A DNA stretch of 64,000 bases from positions 62,001-126,000 of the forward strand of contig NZ_KE386842.1 of the NCBI RefSeq assembly GCF_000429045.1. The letters are read 5' to 3'. This stretch comes from Salinarimonas rosea DSM 21201 (GTDB lineage Bacteria; Pseudomonadota; Alphaproteobacteria; Rhizobiales; Beijerinckiaceae). The notes under the pieces were generated by a model that made no database searches, was not told the origin of the DNA, and worked only from the letters and a program-made list of their open reading frames with translations. Position 1 is the stretch's first letter. Every line of letters begins with the position of its first letter. A program made the translations under genes and the position numbers. This document shows, piece after piece, positions 36,729 through 47,064 of the stretch.

Positions 36729-38516
36729 ATGGAACTCGAGGGCGCACGCCCCCACGGCCCGAAGCGCGACACCGACGGCGGCCCGCCCCACACCCGGCGC
36801 TCCGATCGCGCACGCGGCCCCCTCGACCCGCGCTCCGTGCTCACCTCCATCGGCGAGGTCGTCTACGACTGGGACGTCGCGAGCGACGCGCTGACGTGGA
36901 GCGCCAACGCCGCCGAGGTGTTCGGCCTGCCGGACATGGCTCCCTTCGCCACCGGCGCCGCCTTCGGGCTGGCCTGCGAGGACATCGGCGGGCGCACACG
37001 CCACGACGCCGTCCTCGACGCGGGCCAGGCGGAGAGCGCACAGGCGGCGGCGGGCGCCGGCGTGCCCTATCGTGCCACCTACCTGCTGCGCCTGCCGGCC
37101 GCCGCCCGCGGCGCCCACGGCGCGGCGTCCGACGGATGCGTCCAGGTGGAGGACACCGGGCGCTGGTACGCCGACGGCGACGGCCGCCCGGCCTTCGCCC
37201 ACGGCGTCCTGCGCCTCGCCCCGCCCGAGCGCGAGGCCAAGTCCGGCCCCAACACCCGGGCGGCCTTCCTCGCGCAGATCGGCCGGGACGTGACCGCGGC
37301 CGCGCGCTCCAACCGCCCGATGACGCTTCTCGTCATGTCGATCGAGGGCCTCGACCGGTTGAACGAGGAGCACGGGTTCGAGGTCGCGGACCTCGCGATC
37401 GAGGAGGCGATGCGCCGCGCCGCCGTGGTGATGCGCCGCCGCGACGTGTTCGCGCGCTACGCCTCCAACCGCTTCGGCGTCGCGCTGCTGTCGTGCACGC
37501 TCGACCAGGCGCCGATCGCCGCCGAGCGCCTGCGCGCGGGGGTCGAGGGCGCACCGCTGACGACACCGCGCGGCCCGCTCTCCGTGCGCGTCGCGATCGG
37601 CGCCGCCAGCGCGCCCGACCACGCGAGCGAGGCGGCGGGCCTGCTGCGCCGGGCCGAGGAAGCCCTCTCCGCCAGCCGTCGCACCGCCGCGGGCTACCAG
37701 ATCTACCGCCCGGGCACGCTGCGCGGGGGGCCCGCCCCCCGGGCCGGGCGCGAGCTCGACGTGATCGCCGCGCTCAACGAGCGTCGCGTCGTCGCCGCCC
37801 GCCAGCCCGTGGTCGAGGCCGGGGGGACGCGTCGCGTCGCCTTCCACGAGGCGCTCGCACGCATCCGCGAGACGGACGGCCGCATCGTCGGCGCCGCCGA
37901 CATCATCCCCCTGGTCGAGCGCGCCGGCCTCGTCCCGCTGCTCGACGCGCGCGTGCTCGAGCTCGCGGCGCGCCATCTCGTCGCCCATCCCGCCGAACGG
38001 CTGTCGGTCAACCTCTCGCCGCTCACCCTCGAGACACCGGACTGGCTCGGCATCCTCGCCGCCACGCTCGGCGCCCATCCCGGCGTCGCCGAGCGGCTGA
38101 TCGTCGAGGTGACCGAGACCGTGGCCGTGCGGGACCCGGATGCGACCCGCGGCCGGCTCGACGCGATGAAGGCGCTCGGCGTCGCCATCGCGCTCGACGA
38201 TTTCGGCGCCGGCCACACCTCCTTCCGGCACCTGCGCGAGTTCCCCGTGGATCTCGTCAAGATCGACGGCGCCTTCGTCCAGAATCTCGCCCGCTCGCCG
38301 GACGACCGCTTCTTCGTGCGCACCCTCGTCGACCTCGCCCACCACCTCGGCATCCCCACCGTCGCCGAATGGGTCGAGACCGAGGAGGCGGCCGCCATGC
38401 TCGCCGGCTGGGGCGTGGACTACCTGCAGGGCGACCTGTTCGGCGCGGCCGCGATCGCGACGGGAGAGGCGATCGAGGGGACGGACGCGACGGTGCGGCG
38501 CGCCGCCGTGGCGTGA
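36729..38516 (+). CDS. PAS-like / degenerate GGDEF / EAL domain protein
   Basis: 595 residues, cytoplasmic. N-terminal PAS-like region (about 40-175) starts VVYDWDVASDALTWSANAAEVFG. The GGDEF site reads ASNRF at 245-249, so cyclase activity is not expected. The EAL domain retains EAL (374-376), NLSP, TET, DDFGAG (490-495), VKIDG and a late Glu (VAEWVE), all needed for c-di-GMP phosphodiesterase activity. No membrane segment, so the sensor is probably intracellular. TTAACC at 36651 upstream may be a CtrA-like half site. Confidence 0.9.
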   Translation: MELEGARPHGPKRDTDGGPPHTRRSDRARGPLDPRSVLTSIGEVVYDWDVASDALTWSANAAEVFGLPDMAPFATGAAFGLACEDIGGRTRHDAVLDAGQAESAQAAAGAGVPYRATYLLRLPAAARGAHGAASDGCVQVEDTGRWYADGDGRPAFAHGVLRLAPPEREAKSGPNTRAAFLAQIGRDVTAAARSNRPMTLLVMSIEGLDRLNEEHGFEVADLAIEEAMRRAAVVMRRRDVFARYASNRFGVALLSCTLDQAPIAAERLRAGVEGAPLTTPRGPLSVRVAIGAASAPDHASEAAGLLRRAEEALSASRRTAAGYQIYRPGTLRGGPAPRAGRELDVIAALNERRVVAARQPVVEAGGTRRVAFHEALARIRETDGRIVGAADIIPLVERAGLVPLLDARVLELAARHLVAHPAERLSVNLSPLTLETPDWLGILAATLGAHPGVAERLIVEVTETVAVRDPDATRGRLDAMKALGVAIALDDFGAGHTSFRHLREFPVDLVKIDGAFVQNLARSPDDRFFVRTLVDLAHHLGIPTVAEWVETEEAAAMLAGWGVDYLQGDLFGAAAIATGEAIEGTDATVRRAAVA

Positions 38517-38537
38517 CCGGCGCCTCCGGCCGCGGCC

Positions 38538-38553
38538 GGGGGCCGTAGCCCCC
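38538..38553. terminator. bidirectional terminator between EAL and chemoreceptor genes
   Basis: GGGGGC-cgta-GCCCCC, a perfect 6-base stem between two converging stop codons. Confidence 0.5.
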
Positions 38554-38571
38554 GCCCCTCCCCGCTCGTCG

Positions 38572-39834
38572 TCACATCCGGCCGACCTCCGCGAGGAAGG
38601 TCCGCACCGCCTCGGCGACGCGGCCGGTTTCCTGCTCCACGCGGCTCGTCGCCGCGAGCGCACCGTGCGCCGACCCGCTCGAGCTCTCCGCCGCGGCACC
38701 GACCCCGGTCATCGCCTCGCCGACCTCGGACGCCCGGGCGGCGGCGGTCGCGACCGAGCGGCTGATCTCGGCGGTCGTCGCCGCCTGCTGCTCGACTGCG
38801 GCGCTGATCGCGGTGGCGCTCTCGTCGATGCGCGCGATCACGGCCTGGATCTGGTCGATCTCGCCCACGGTCTCCGCCGTGGCGCTCTGGATGTGGGCGA
38901 TCTGGCCCGAGATCTCCTCGGTGGCGCGCGCGGTCTGGCTCGCCAGCGTCTTCACCTCGGCGGCCACGACGGCGAAGCCCTTGCCCGCCTCCCCGGCGCG
39001 CGCGGCCTCGATCGTGGCGTTGAGGGCGAGCAGGTTCGTCTGCGCCGCGATCGAGGAGATCACGGAGACGATCTGGCCGATCCGCTGCGAGGTCTCGGCG
39101 AGCGCCGAGACGCTCTGCGAGGTCGCCCGCGCCTGCTCGACCGCCTGGCGCGTCACCTCGTTGGAGGCCTGGACGCGGCCCGAGATCTCCGCGATCGACG
39201 CGTCGAGCTGCTCGGCCGCCGCCGCCACGGCCTCGACGTTGGCGGACGCGTCGCGGGCGGCGTCGGACGAGGACCGCGCCCGTTCGGACGTCGTGCGGGT
39301 CGCGTCGATCACCGACGCCACAGCGCTGCGGGTCTCGCCGCCGGCGTCGCGGACCGCGGTCGTCACCTCGGTGATCGTCTGCTCGAACGCGTCGATGGCA
39401 GTCGAGAGGCTCGTGATCACCGACCACGACAGCGTGGCTGCGACATAGCGGCCGCTCCGATCGAAGACGGGCGAGATGTGGAGATCCATGCGCTCGGTGC
39501 CGAGCCGGATCTTCGTGCGCCAGGGCAGGCGCGACGGATCCCCGACGATGGCGCGCTGATGCGCCGGATTCTTGTGGAACACGTCCATGCTCGTGCCGAC
39601 CATCCGGTCGGGATCGACGCCGGCGGGGAGCACGGCGCGGATCGCCTGCAGGGTCTCGACGCTGCGCCGGTTGGCGTAGATGATCGTCGCGTCCCTCGGG
39701 TCGAGCACCAGGACGTTGTTCGGCAGCGAGTCCAGCACGGCCGCGTGATCGACGGCGGCTCCCGTGCGCGCGTCGTCGTGCACGCGATGTCCTTCGCTCG
39801 GGCGCGATCGCCGCGCCAGCGCATCTCGAAACAT
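38572..39834 (-). CDS. soluble methyl-accepting chemotaxis protein with PAS domain
   Basis: 420 residues with no membrane segment. PAS domain about 30-140 ([20 protein letters not shown]) and a MCP signalling domain about 150-415, with the tip [23 protein letters not shown]. Cytoplasmic redox or ligand sensing is inferred. Start at 39834 follows AAGGGGA. Upstream lies an EcfG-like stress promoter candidate (39906-39930). Confidence 0.92.
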
Positions 39835-39903
39835 CCCAGTCCCCTTCCCGGTCTCGGCCTCGACCTTCGGCCTTCGGCACGTCAGCACCTGCGAGGCGTA
39901 GGG

Positions 39904-39930
39904 GGAACGAATGAATTCGTTCCTAATTCC
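39904..39930 (-). promoter_or_regulatory. palindrome and EcfG-like promoter candidate
   Basis: On the minus strand GGAAT (39930-39926), 16-base spacer, CGTT (39909-39906) resembles the alphaproteobacterial general-stress (EcfG) promoter GGAAC-N16/17-CGTT, about 65 bases before the chemoreceptor ATG. A perfect inverted repeat GGAACGAA-tgaa-TTCGTTCC (39904-39923) overlaps it. The area is noticeably AT-richer than its surroundings. Confidence 0.4.
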
Positions 39931-40083
39931 GCTTGGAACAAGTATTTTACCGGACGCGCTCCCGTGGCGGGTCGGGGCTCGAGCGCCGCGGCCGCCGTCC
40001 GGCCGCCACCTGCGCCCACGATGCGCCGCCCCCTTCCCCTCCCTGCGCTTCTCCCCTAGAAACCGGGGCAGGAGCGCGCGTCC

Positions 40084-41208
40084 ATGTCCCACAACACGTT
40101 CGGCCATCTCTTCCGCGTCACGACCTTCGGCGAGAGCCACGGGCCGGCGCTCGGCTGCGTGGTGGACGGCTGCCCGCCCGGCATCCCGCTCGCCGTCGAG
40201 GAGATCCAGGCGGAGCTCGACCGGCGCCGGCCGGGGCAGTCGCGCTATACCACGCAGCGGCGCGAGCCCGACGCCGTGCGCATCCTCTCCGGCGTCTTCC
40301 AGGACGAGCGGATGGCGGCGCAGGTCACCACCGGCACGCCGATCGCTCTGGTGATCGAGAACGTCGACCAGCGCTCGAAGGACTACGGCGAGATCCGCGA
40401 CGCCTACCGCCCCGGCCACGCCGATTTCGCCTACGACGTGAAGTACGGCGTGCGCGACTATCGCGGCGGCGGGCGCTCATCGGCGCGGGAGACGGCGGCG
40501 CGGGTCGCGGCGGGCGCCATCGCCCGCAAGGTCGTGCCGGGAATGACGGTGCGCGGCGCGCTCGTGCAGATGGGCCCGCACGGGATCGACCGCGAAGCCT
40601 GGGACTGGGAGGAGGTCTCCCGCAACCCCTTCTTCTGCCCGGACGCGAAGGCCGCCGCCCTGTGGGCGGACTATCTCGACGGCATCCGCAAGGCGGGCTC
40701 GTCCATCGGGGCTGTGATCGAGGTCGTCGCCGAGGGCGTGCCGCCCGGCCTCGGCGCACCGGTCTACGGCAAGCTCGACGGCGAGCTCGCCGGGGCGCTG
40801 ATGTCGATCAACGCGGTCAAGGGCGTCGAGATCGGCGAGGGCTTCGCGGCCGCCGCCCTCACCGGCGAGGAGAACGCCGACGAGATGCGCCCCGGCAACG
40901 GCGGCGCACCGGTGTTCCGCTCCAACAAGGCCGGCGGCGTGCTCGGGGGCATCTCGACGGGCCAGCCCGTCGTCGCCCGCTTCGCGGTCAAGCCCACCTC
41001 CTCGATCCTCGCCCCGCGTGCCTCGGTGACGCGCCAGAACGCGGAGACCGAGGTCGTCACCAAGGGCCGCCACGACCCCTGCGTCGGCATCCGCGCGGTG
41101 CCGGTCGGCGAGGCCATGGTGGCATGCGTGATCGCAGACCATTATCTGCGCCACAGAGGGCAGGTCGGCGCGGTGCGCAGCTGGCCTCTGGAGCGTCCCT
41201 TCGGTTAA
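40084..41208 (+). CDS. aroC: chorismate synthase
   Basis: 374 residues, last shikimate step, makes chorismate from EPSP with reduced [23 protein letters not shown] is the conserved start; [28 protein letters not shown] and RHDPC further on. Length fits. No other shikimate gene is adjacent; the class II DAHP synthase is 26 kb away. Confidence 0.96.
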   Translation: MSHNTFGHLFRVTTFGESHGPALGCVVDGCPPGIPLAVEEIQAELDRRRPGQSRYTTQRREPDAVRILSGVFQDERMAAQVTTGTPIALVIENVDQRSKDYGEIRDAYRPGHADFAYDVKYGVRDYRGGGRSSARETAARVAAGAIARKVVPGMTVRGALVQMGPHGIDREAWDWEEVSRNPFFCPDAKAAALWADYLDGIRKAGSSIGAVIEVVAEGVPPGLGAPVYGKLDGELAGALMSINAVKGVEIGEGFAAAALTGEENADEMRPGNGGAPVFRSNKAGGVLGGISTGQPVVARFAVKPTSSILAPRASVTRQNAETEVVTKGRHDPCVGIRAVPVGEAMVACVIADHYLRHRGQVGAVRSWPLERPFG

Positions 41209-41280
41209 GCACCGTTCGAACGACCTTGCGGCCGGCGGCGCCCGCCACCCTCCCGCCGCCCGAACAGAGCAGCGACACCC

Positions 41281-42360
41281 ATGCCCCAATCGGTCACCGA
41301 CGCCATCGAAGCCTTCGCCCGCGGCGAGATCGTCATCGTCACCGACGACGACGACCGCGAGAACGAGGGCGACCTCATCGTCGCCGCCTCGCTGTGCACG
41401 CCCGAGAAGATGGCGTTCATCATCCGCAACACCTGCGGCATCGTCTGCGCGCCCGTCACGGCGGCGCAAGCCAAGCGCCTGCGGCTCGACCCGATGGTGG
41501 CCTCGAACGACGCGCCGCTCGGCACCGCCTTCACCGTCTCGGTGGACGTGCGCCACGGGCTCACCACCGGCATCTCGGCGGAGCAGCGCTGCAACACCGT
41601 GCGCGCCCTCGCCAACGGCAACATGGGTGCCGAGGACTTCGTGCGCCCGGGCCATGTCTTCCCCCTCGTCGCCAAGGAGGGCGGGGTGCTGATGCGCTCG
41701 GGCCATACCGAGGCCGCCGTCGACCTGTGCAAGCTCGCCGGGCTGCCCGAGGTCGGCGTGATCTGCGAGCTCGCCAACGACGACGGCACCGTGATGAAGG
41801 GCGACCAGATCGTCGCCTTCGCCGAGCGGCACGGGCTGAGGCGTGTCTCCGTCGCCGACATGATCGCCTATCGCCAGCGCCGCGAGCGTCTGGTGACCCG
41901 GGTGGGCACGTTCCCGGTCGAGACCCGCTTCGGGCCGATGACGGGCTACGCCTACACGACGCCCTTCGACGCCGTGCAGCACTTCGCCCTGGTTCACGGG
42001 CGCGTCGGCGACGGCCGGGGCGTGCTGGCGCGCCTCCACCGCGCCAACGTCGTCACCGACGTCTTCGGGCCCACCGGCGCCGTCGACAGCGCGCTGGCGC
42101 GCTTCGCCGCCGAGGGTCGCGGCGTCCTCGTCTACCTGCGCGAAGGCACCGCCGGCGTGCCGCTGACCTCCTACTCGGAGGAGGCCGGCCGCTCGGAGGC
42201 CGAGCGCAATGCCGCCTGGCGCGAGGTCGGGCTAGGCGCGCAGATCCTGCGCGACCTCGGGGTCACCTCGATCCGCAATCTCGCGAGCTCGTCGCGCTCC
42301 TACGTCGGCCTCGCCGGCTTCGGCATCGCGCTCGAGGAGACGGTGCCGCTCGACGGGTGA
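41281..42360 (+). CDS. ribB: 3,4-dihydroxy-2-butanone 4-phosphate synthase with degenerate GTP cyclohydrolase II domain
   Basis: 359 residues. N-terminal domain (about 1-205) has DDDDRENEGDL and RSGHTEAAVDL, so it makes the four-carbon riboflavin precursor. The C-terminal domain (about 206-359) has the fold of GTP cyclohydrolase II but lacks its Cys zinc ligands and catalytic motifs, so that activity must come from another gene. Such forms are usual in alphaproteobacteria. Directly follows aroC (72 bases). Confidence 0.93.
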   Translation: MPQSVTDAIEAFARGEIVIVTDDDDRENEGDLIVAASLCTPEKMAFIIRNTCGIVCAPVTAAQAKRLRLDPMVASNDAPLGTAFTVSVDVRHGLTTGISAEQRCNTVRALANGNMGAEDFVRPGHVFPLVAKEGGVLMRSGHTEAAVDLCKLAGLPEVGVICELANDDGTVMKGDQIVAFAERHGLRRVSVADMIAYRQRRERLVTRVGTFPVETRFGPMTGYAYTTPFDAVQHFALVHGRVGDGRGVLARLHRANVVTDVFGPTGAVDSALARFAAEGRGVLVYLREGTAGVPLTSYSEEAGRSEAERNAAWREVGLGAQILRDLGVTSIRNLASSSRSYVGLAGFGIALEETVPLDG

Positions 42361-42457
42361 CGCGCCGCGCGCGCCGGCGGGGACGCGCCTCGCCGCACGA
42401 CGGCCTCTGCACGCCGCACCCTCGTCGCGGCCGCCGTCCCGTGGTAGCGCTCCCGGG

Positions 42458-43705
42458 ATGACCGCACCCGCTCCCCCCGCCCCCGGATCCCCCGCCCGCG
42501 CCGGTGCGGACGCGATCGACGCCCGGCCCGCCTGGATCCGGCTCGCGATCGCCGTGTGCCTGTCCTCGCTGGGCGGCGTGGGCATGTGGTCGATCGTCGT
42601 CGTGCTGCCGACGGTCGAGGCGGCCTTCGAGGCGAGCCGCGCCGCTTCGTCGCTCGCCTACACCGTGCTGATGCTCGCCTTCGCCGGCGGCGGCGTCATG
42701 ATGGGGCGGCTCGCCGACCGCACCGGCATCGTGCCGCCGCTGCTCGCCGGTGCCGCCTTCCTCGCGACCGGCTACGCCGCGAGCGCGGCGGCGCCGAGCC
42801 TTCCGGTCTTCATCCTCGCCCACGGGCTCGTGGGCCTCGGCGCATCCGCGACGCTCGGGCCGCTGATCGCCGAGATCTCGCACTGGTTCCGGCGGCGGCG
42901 CGGCATCGCGGTGGCGATCTGCGCGGCCGGCAACTACGTCGCCGGCGCGATCTGGCCGCCGATCGTGCAGGCGCTGGTCGAGGCCGGCGGCTGGCGCAGC
43001 GCCCATCTCGCCATCGCCGGCATCCTCCTCGTCGGCATGGTGCCGCTCGCGCTCGCGCTCCGGCGACGTGCGCCGCTCGGCGACGTGGGCACGGCGCACG
43101 TCGCCCCGCCGGGGCGCGCCGCGCTCGGCCTCTCGACGAACGCGCTCACCGCGCTCCTCTTCGTCGCCGGCATCGCCTGCTGCGTGGCGATGGCGATGCC
43201 GCAGGTGCACATCGTCGCCTATTGCACGGAGCTCGGCTTCGGCGCCGGCGCGGGGGCGCAGATGCTCTCGCTGATGATGCTCTTCGGCATCGTCAGCCGC
43301 GTCGCGTCCGGCTTCGTCGCCGACCGGATCGGCGGCCTCGCGACGCTGCTCGTCGGCTCGACGCTCCAGGCCTTCGCGCTCCTGCTCTACATGCTGGTCG
43401 ACGGCCTCGCCGCCCTCTACGTCGTCTCGGCGCTGTTCGGCCTGTTCCAGGGCGGCATCGTGCCGAGCTACGCCATCGTCGTGCGCGAGTACTTCGCCCC
43501 GGCCGAGGCGGGCATGCGCGTCGGCCTCGTGCTGATGGCGACGATCCTCGGCATGGCCTTCGGCGGCTGGCTTTCGGGCGCGATCTTCGACGCCACGGGC
43601 GACTACGCCGTGGCCTTCCTCAACGGGCTGGCCTGGAACCTCGTCAACATGGGCGTGATCGCGATGCTGCTGCTGCGGCGCGGGCGGCGGCTCGCGGCGG
43701 CGTGA
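42458..43705 (+). CDS. major facilitator superfamily transporter
   Basis: 415 residues with 12 predicted hydrophobic helices. The loop between helices 2 and 3 (GGVMMGRLADRTGIVPP) and the FRRRRGIAVAICAAGNYVAGAIW segment in the middle resemble oxalate/monocarboxylate MFS carriers. Substrate not determinable. ATG at 42458. Confidence 0.9.
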   Translation: MTAPAPPAPGSPARAGADAIDARPAWIRLAIAVCLSSLGGVGMWSIVVVLPTVEAAFEASRAASSLAYTVLMLAFAGGGVMMGRLADRTGIVPPLLAGAAFLATGYAASAAAPSLPVFILAHGLVGLGASATLGPLIAEISHWFRRRRGIAVAICAAGNYVAGAIWPPIVQALVEAGGWRSAHLAIAGILLVGMVPLALALRRRAPLGDVGTAHVAPPGRAALGLSTNALTALLFVAGIACCVAMAMPQVHIVAYCTELGFGAGAGAQMLSLMMLFGIVSRVASGFVADRIGGLATLLVGSTLQAFALLLYMLVDGLAALYVVSALFGLFQGGIVPSYAIVVREYFAPAEAGMRVGLVLMATILGMAFGGWLSGAIFDATGDYAVAFLNGLAWNLVNMGVIAMLLLRRGRRLAAA

Positions 43706-43732
43706 TGGTTGGGTGCCGCCGGCAGCCGAAGC

Positions 43733-44206
43733 TCAGCGGCTTTCCGGCCGGAGAGGGCCGAGGTTGACGATCAGCTCGGGGTGCCGCTCGTTCACCTTTC
43801 GGTACTCGGCAACGATGCGCTTGAAGAGCCGGGGCCCCGCAGGGCCGATGACCCCGTGTCCGTGTGCATCGATATCGGGGAAGAACCGGCGGTCGAAGGG
43901 GAGAAATGCCCTCTTTCGTACATCGACGAGAAATGGGACCGCCTGACCGGCGCGTCTTGCGCTCTCGATGGAGACCCGCAGCACGCCGACCGGCGTCGCA
44001 TCCTCGAACCGATCGACCCGCGAGGTCGTGTAGACACCCACGACGAGGCCTTCGGCAGGAACAGCCGCCGTCGTGACCGCTGCAGCAACACGCGGCGTGA
44101 AGACGCCGATGACGCACGCGGCATGGCGCACGGGTCCCGGCCTATCGGGCTCTTGCTCGTAGGGAAACGAGGTCCAGACGAAGTCTCCGGACCGGAGCGG
44201 GATCAC
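43733..44206 (-). CDS. PemK/MazF-like toxin
   Basis: 157 residues. N-terminus IPLRSGDFVWTSFPYEQEPDRPGPVRHAACVIGV resembles the MazF/PemK start (GDIVWVDFPF....RPALVL). The rest (to about residue 150) is longer than typical 110-residue MazF and lacks a clear second half, so catalytic competence is uncertain. It follows the antitoxin-like gene by 6 bases in a type II layout. The GC content is lower than in the flanking genes. Confidence 0.7.
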   Translation of the reverse strand: MIPLRSGDFVWTSFPYEQEPDRPGPVRHAACVIGVFTPRVAAAVTTAAVPAEGLVVGVYTTSRVDRFEDATPVGVLRVSIESARRAGQAVPFLVDVRKRAFLPFDRRFFPDIDAHGHGVIGPAGPRLFKRIVAEYRKVNERHPELIVNLGPLRPESR

Positions 44207-44212
44207 CGCCGG

Positions 44213-44464
44213 TCACCTGAACAGCGACAGGCGCTCTTCGAAGTCTTCGTCGCTTTCGCCGGGATCGCGCTGAAGCTCGTAGCGATCCAGGCTGAAACGC
44301 TGCGTACTCGGCTCGCCGTCGGAAAGAGCGTCGATGTACTCGGCATGACGCCGCACGAGATCGGTGAGCAGCGTCTCGACATCCAGGTTGTCGCGCGCCG
44401 CCGTCCGCCGAGCGACCTCGACGACATCGGACGGAAGCTCGATCGCAACACGCCCGCCGCTCAT
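44213..44464 (-). CDS. putative antitoxin of the PemK-like module
   Basis: 83 residues, acidic C-terminal half (SDEDFEERLSLFR), N-terminal VAIELPSDVVEVARRTAARDNLDV which looks like a small DNA-binding antitoxin (ribbon-helix-helix-like). ATG at 44464 has a strong GGAGGGTGAC site. Upstream of the toxin and co-oriented, the expected order for autoregulated modules. Confidence 0.65.
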   Translation of the reverse strand: MSGGRVAIELPSDVVEVARRTAARDNLDVETLLTDLVRRHAEYIDALSDGEPSTQRFSLDRYELQRDPGESDEDFEERLSLFR

Positions 44465-44588
44465 GTCACCCTCCATTCGGTTCGCCGTACGGCTCCTCGC
44501 TAGAACTAGCATGAAGGCGCCCGGCGCTCCACTGCACCGACGCCTTCGCGGAGTCGGTTGGACAGGAGGGCGCACATCGGCATCCCCC

Positions 44589-45098
44589 TCACCGCACCAT
44601 CACCACCGCCGTCCCCACCCGGACCCGCTGCATCAGGTCGAGCACGTCCTCGTCGCGCATGCGGATGCAGCCGTAGCTCGCCGCGGAGCCGATGGAGGCG
44701 CGCATGGTGCGGGTCGTGCCGTGGATGGCGGTGAGCCCGTCGTCGAGGGTGAGCGCGGCGGCGCCCATCGGGTTCGAGGGGTGCCCGCCGGGGATCACGT
44801 CGGGCAGGTGCGGCAGGTCGCGGCGGACGTCCGGCGGGGGCGTCCAGGCCGGGGCGACGTGCTTGCCGTCGATGCGCCGCCAGCCGGTCCACATCTTGTC
44901 GGCGCGCGGCACCGCCACGCGATAGCGGATCGCGGTGCCGTCCCCGAGGTCGAGGTAGAGCGCGCGCTCGGAGGCGCGCACCACGATCGTGCCGGCGGGC
45001 ACGTCGAGATCGAAGGCGACGCGCTCGCGCGCCTGCAGCGGCGCCGGCGCGAAGGCGAACCAGGCGGCGAGAACGAGGATCATGGTGAGACGCTGCAT
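44589..45098 (-). CDS. L,D-transpeptidase (YkuD domain)
   Basis: 169 residues with an N-terminal signal (about 1-23). Catalytic region: IHGTTRT (His126), SIGSAASYGCIRM with Cys144 and Arg146. Cross-links peptidoglycan or anchors outer-membrane protein. No LysM or PG-binding domain, so only the catalytic domain. Divergent from coaBC. Confidence 0.93.
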   Translation of the reverse strand: MQRLTMILVLAAWFAFAPAPLQARERVAFDLDVPAGTIVVRASERALYLDLGDGTAIRYRVAVPRADKMWTGWRRIDGKHVAPAWTPPPDVRRDLPHLPDVIPGGHPSNPMGAAALTLDDGLTAIHGTTRTMRASIGSAASYGCIRMRDEDVLDLMQRVRVGTAVVMVR

Positions 45099-45315
45099 GC
45101 GTCGGGCCTCCCCGGGCGTTGCGATGGGGAGCGTTCTCGCGCGAAAGCCTCCAGCGCCGGATGAGCGAACGTGGTTGAGAGAGGCTCAATCGCGCGGGAT
45201 GGTCGGCAGAGCGTCGACGAAACGCATCGAATTGCGCGCATCCGCGTCCGGCCACGTTCCGCACGGGGGCGGGAGCGTGCTACAGATCGCCGAGCAGCGA
45301 CCGATCCCGGCCACC

Positions 45316-46557
45316 ATGACCCTCGACGGCACCCGCATCCTCCTCGTCATCGGCGGCGGCATCGCCGCCTACAAGGCGCTCGACCTGATCCGCCGCCTGC
45401 GGGAGCGCGGCGCGGGGGTGCGCTGCGTGCTCACCGAAGGCGCGCAACGCTTCGTGACGCCGCTGGCGGCGGCGGCGCTGTCGGGCGAGCGCGCCTTCAC
45501 CGACCTGTTCGACCGCGAGGACGAGGCCGCCATCGGCCACATCCGCCTGGCGCGGGAGGCGGACGCGGTGGTGGTCGCGCCCGCCACGGCGAACCTGATG
45601 GCGCGCATGGCGAGCGGCCAAGCGGACGACCTCGCGACCACCGTGCTGCTGGCCACCACGGCGCCCGTCCTGATCGCACCGGCGATGAACCCGACGATGT
45701 GGCGCCACCCGGCGACGCGCCGCAACATCGAGACGCTGCGCGCCGACGGCGCCGCGGTCGTCGGCCCGAACGCGGGGCCGATGGCGGAGCCCGAGAGCGG
45801 ACCCGGGCGGCTCGCGGAGCCCGTGGAGATCGCCGACGCGCTCGCCGCGCTCCTGTCCCCGGCCCTCGCCGCTCCCGCCGGGCCTCTGGCCGGACGGCAC
45901 GTGCTCGTCACGTCGGGCCCGACGCACGAGCCGATCGACCCCGTGCGCTACATCGCCAACCGCTCCTCGGGCAAGCAGGGCCACGCCATCGCCGCCGCCG
46001 CCGCCGCCGCCGGCGCGCGGGTGACGCTCGTCTGCGGCCCCGTGACGATCCCCGACCCGCCGGGCGTCGCCGTCGTGCGGGTCGAGACCGCCCGGGAGAT
46101 GCAGGCCGCCGTCGAGGCGGCGCTGCCGGCGGACGTCGGGGTCTTCGCCGCCGCTGTCGCCGACTGGCGCACGACCGAGGCGGCGCCCTCCAAGCGCAAG
46201 AAGGACGGCGGCACCCCGCCCCCCCTCGCGCTCGCACTCAACCCGGACATCCTCGCCGGCGTCGCGCAGCGCACGGACGGGCGGCCGGCCGTCGTCGTCG
46301 GCTTCGCGGCGGAGACCGACGACGTCGTCGCCAACGCCCGCGCCAAGCTCGCGCGCAAGGGCTGCGACCTCGTCGTCGCCAACGACGTCTCCGCCGCCGG
46401 CGGCGGGGTGATGGGCGGGGACCACAACACGGTGCACCTCGTCGACCGCGGCGGCGTCGAGAGCTGGCCGCGCGCCGGGAAGGACGAGGTCGCGCGGCGC
46501 CTCGTGGGACGAATCGCGTCCCTGCTCGCCGCGGGAGAGGAGGGAATTCCCACGTGA
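45316..46557 (+). CDS. coaBC: bifunctional phosphopantothenoylcysteine decarboxylase / phosphopantothenate-cysteine ligase
   Basis: 413 residues. CoaC (flavoprotein) part about 1-180 with [29 protein letters not shown] and the substrate clamp [11 protein letters not shown]; CoaB part about 190-413 with [28 protein letters not shown]. The E. coli CoaC Cys158 region (before GPGR) reads [10 protein letters not shown] here, without Cys, as I recall for other alphaproteobacteria. Overlaps dut by GTGA. Confidence 0.95.
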   Translation: MTLDGTRILLVIGGGIAAYKALDLIRRLRERGAGVRCVLTEGAQRFVTPLAAAALSGERAFTDLFDREDEAAIGHIRLAREADAVVVAPATANLMARMASGQADDLATTVLLATTAPVLIAPAMNPTMWRHPATRRNIETLRADGAAVVGPNAGPMAEPESGPGRLAEPVEIADALAALLSPALAAPAGPLAGRHVLVTSGPTHEPIDPVRYIANRSSGKQGHAIAAAAAAAGARVTLVCGPVTIPDPPGVAVVRVETAREMQAAVEAALPADVGVFAAAVADWRTTEAAPSKRKKDGGTPPPLALALNPDILAGVAQRTDGRPAVVVGFAAETDDVVANARAKLARKGCDLVVANDVSAAGGGVMGGDHNTVHLVDRGGVESWPRAGKDEVARRLVGRIASLLAAGEEGIPT

Positions 46558-47006
46558 CTGCGACCATTCGCGTCAAGCGCCTGCCGCATTGCGGCGATCT
46601 TTCGTTGCCGAAATACGAGACAGGCGGCGCGGCGGGGCTCGACCTCGTCGCGGCGATCAGTCATAATACGTACATAGATCTGGGAATTCGCGAGAGGGTC
46701 CTGGTCCCGACCGGCTTCGCGCTCGAGCTGCCCGACGGCTACGAGGCGCAGGTGCGGCCGCGATCGGGGCTGGCGGCGCGGCACGGGGTCACCGTGCTCA
46801 ACGCACCGGGCACCATCGACGCGGACTATCGCGGCGAGGTGATGGTCCTCCTCGTGAACCTGGGCGACGCACCGTTCCGGATCTCCCGGGGCATGCGCAT
46901 CGCGCAACTGGTCGTCGCACCGGTCACCCGGGTGACGCTGGTCGAGGTCGCCGCGCTCGGGGAGACGCCCCGCGCCGGCGGAGGGTTCGGGTCGACCGGC
47001 GGGTGA
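46554..47006 (+). CDS. dut: deoxyuridine triphosphatase
   Basis: 150 residues, trimeric dUTPase. Motifs 1-5: [35 protein letters not shown], and GGGFGSTG at the C-terminus. GTG start overlapping the coaBC stop (GTGA), so translation is coupled. coaBC-dut adjacency is common. Confidence 0.96.
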   Translation: MTATIRVKRLPHCGDLSLPKYETGGAAGLDLVAAISHNTYIDLGIRERVLVPTGFALELPDGYEAQVRPRSGLAARHGVTVLNAPGTIDADYRGEVMVLLVNLGDAPFRISRGMRIAQLVVAPVTRVTLVEVAALGETPRAGGGFGSTGG

Positions 47007-47064
47007 GCGCCGGCGGCCGGAGTGGAATGCACGGCCGAACGGCCGCACGAGGGGGTTCGCCGTC

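Noticed and set aside
41487-42360. Functional GTP cyclohydrolase II in the C-terminal half of ribB
   Set aside because: The zinc-binding cysteines and catalytic motif are missing, so only the butanone-phosphate synthase can be claimed.
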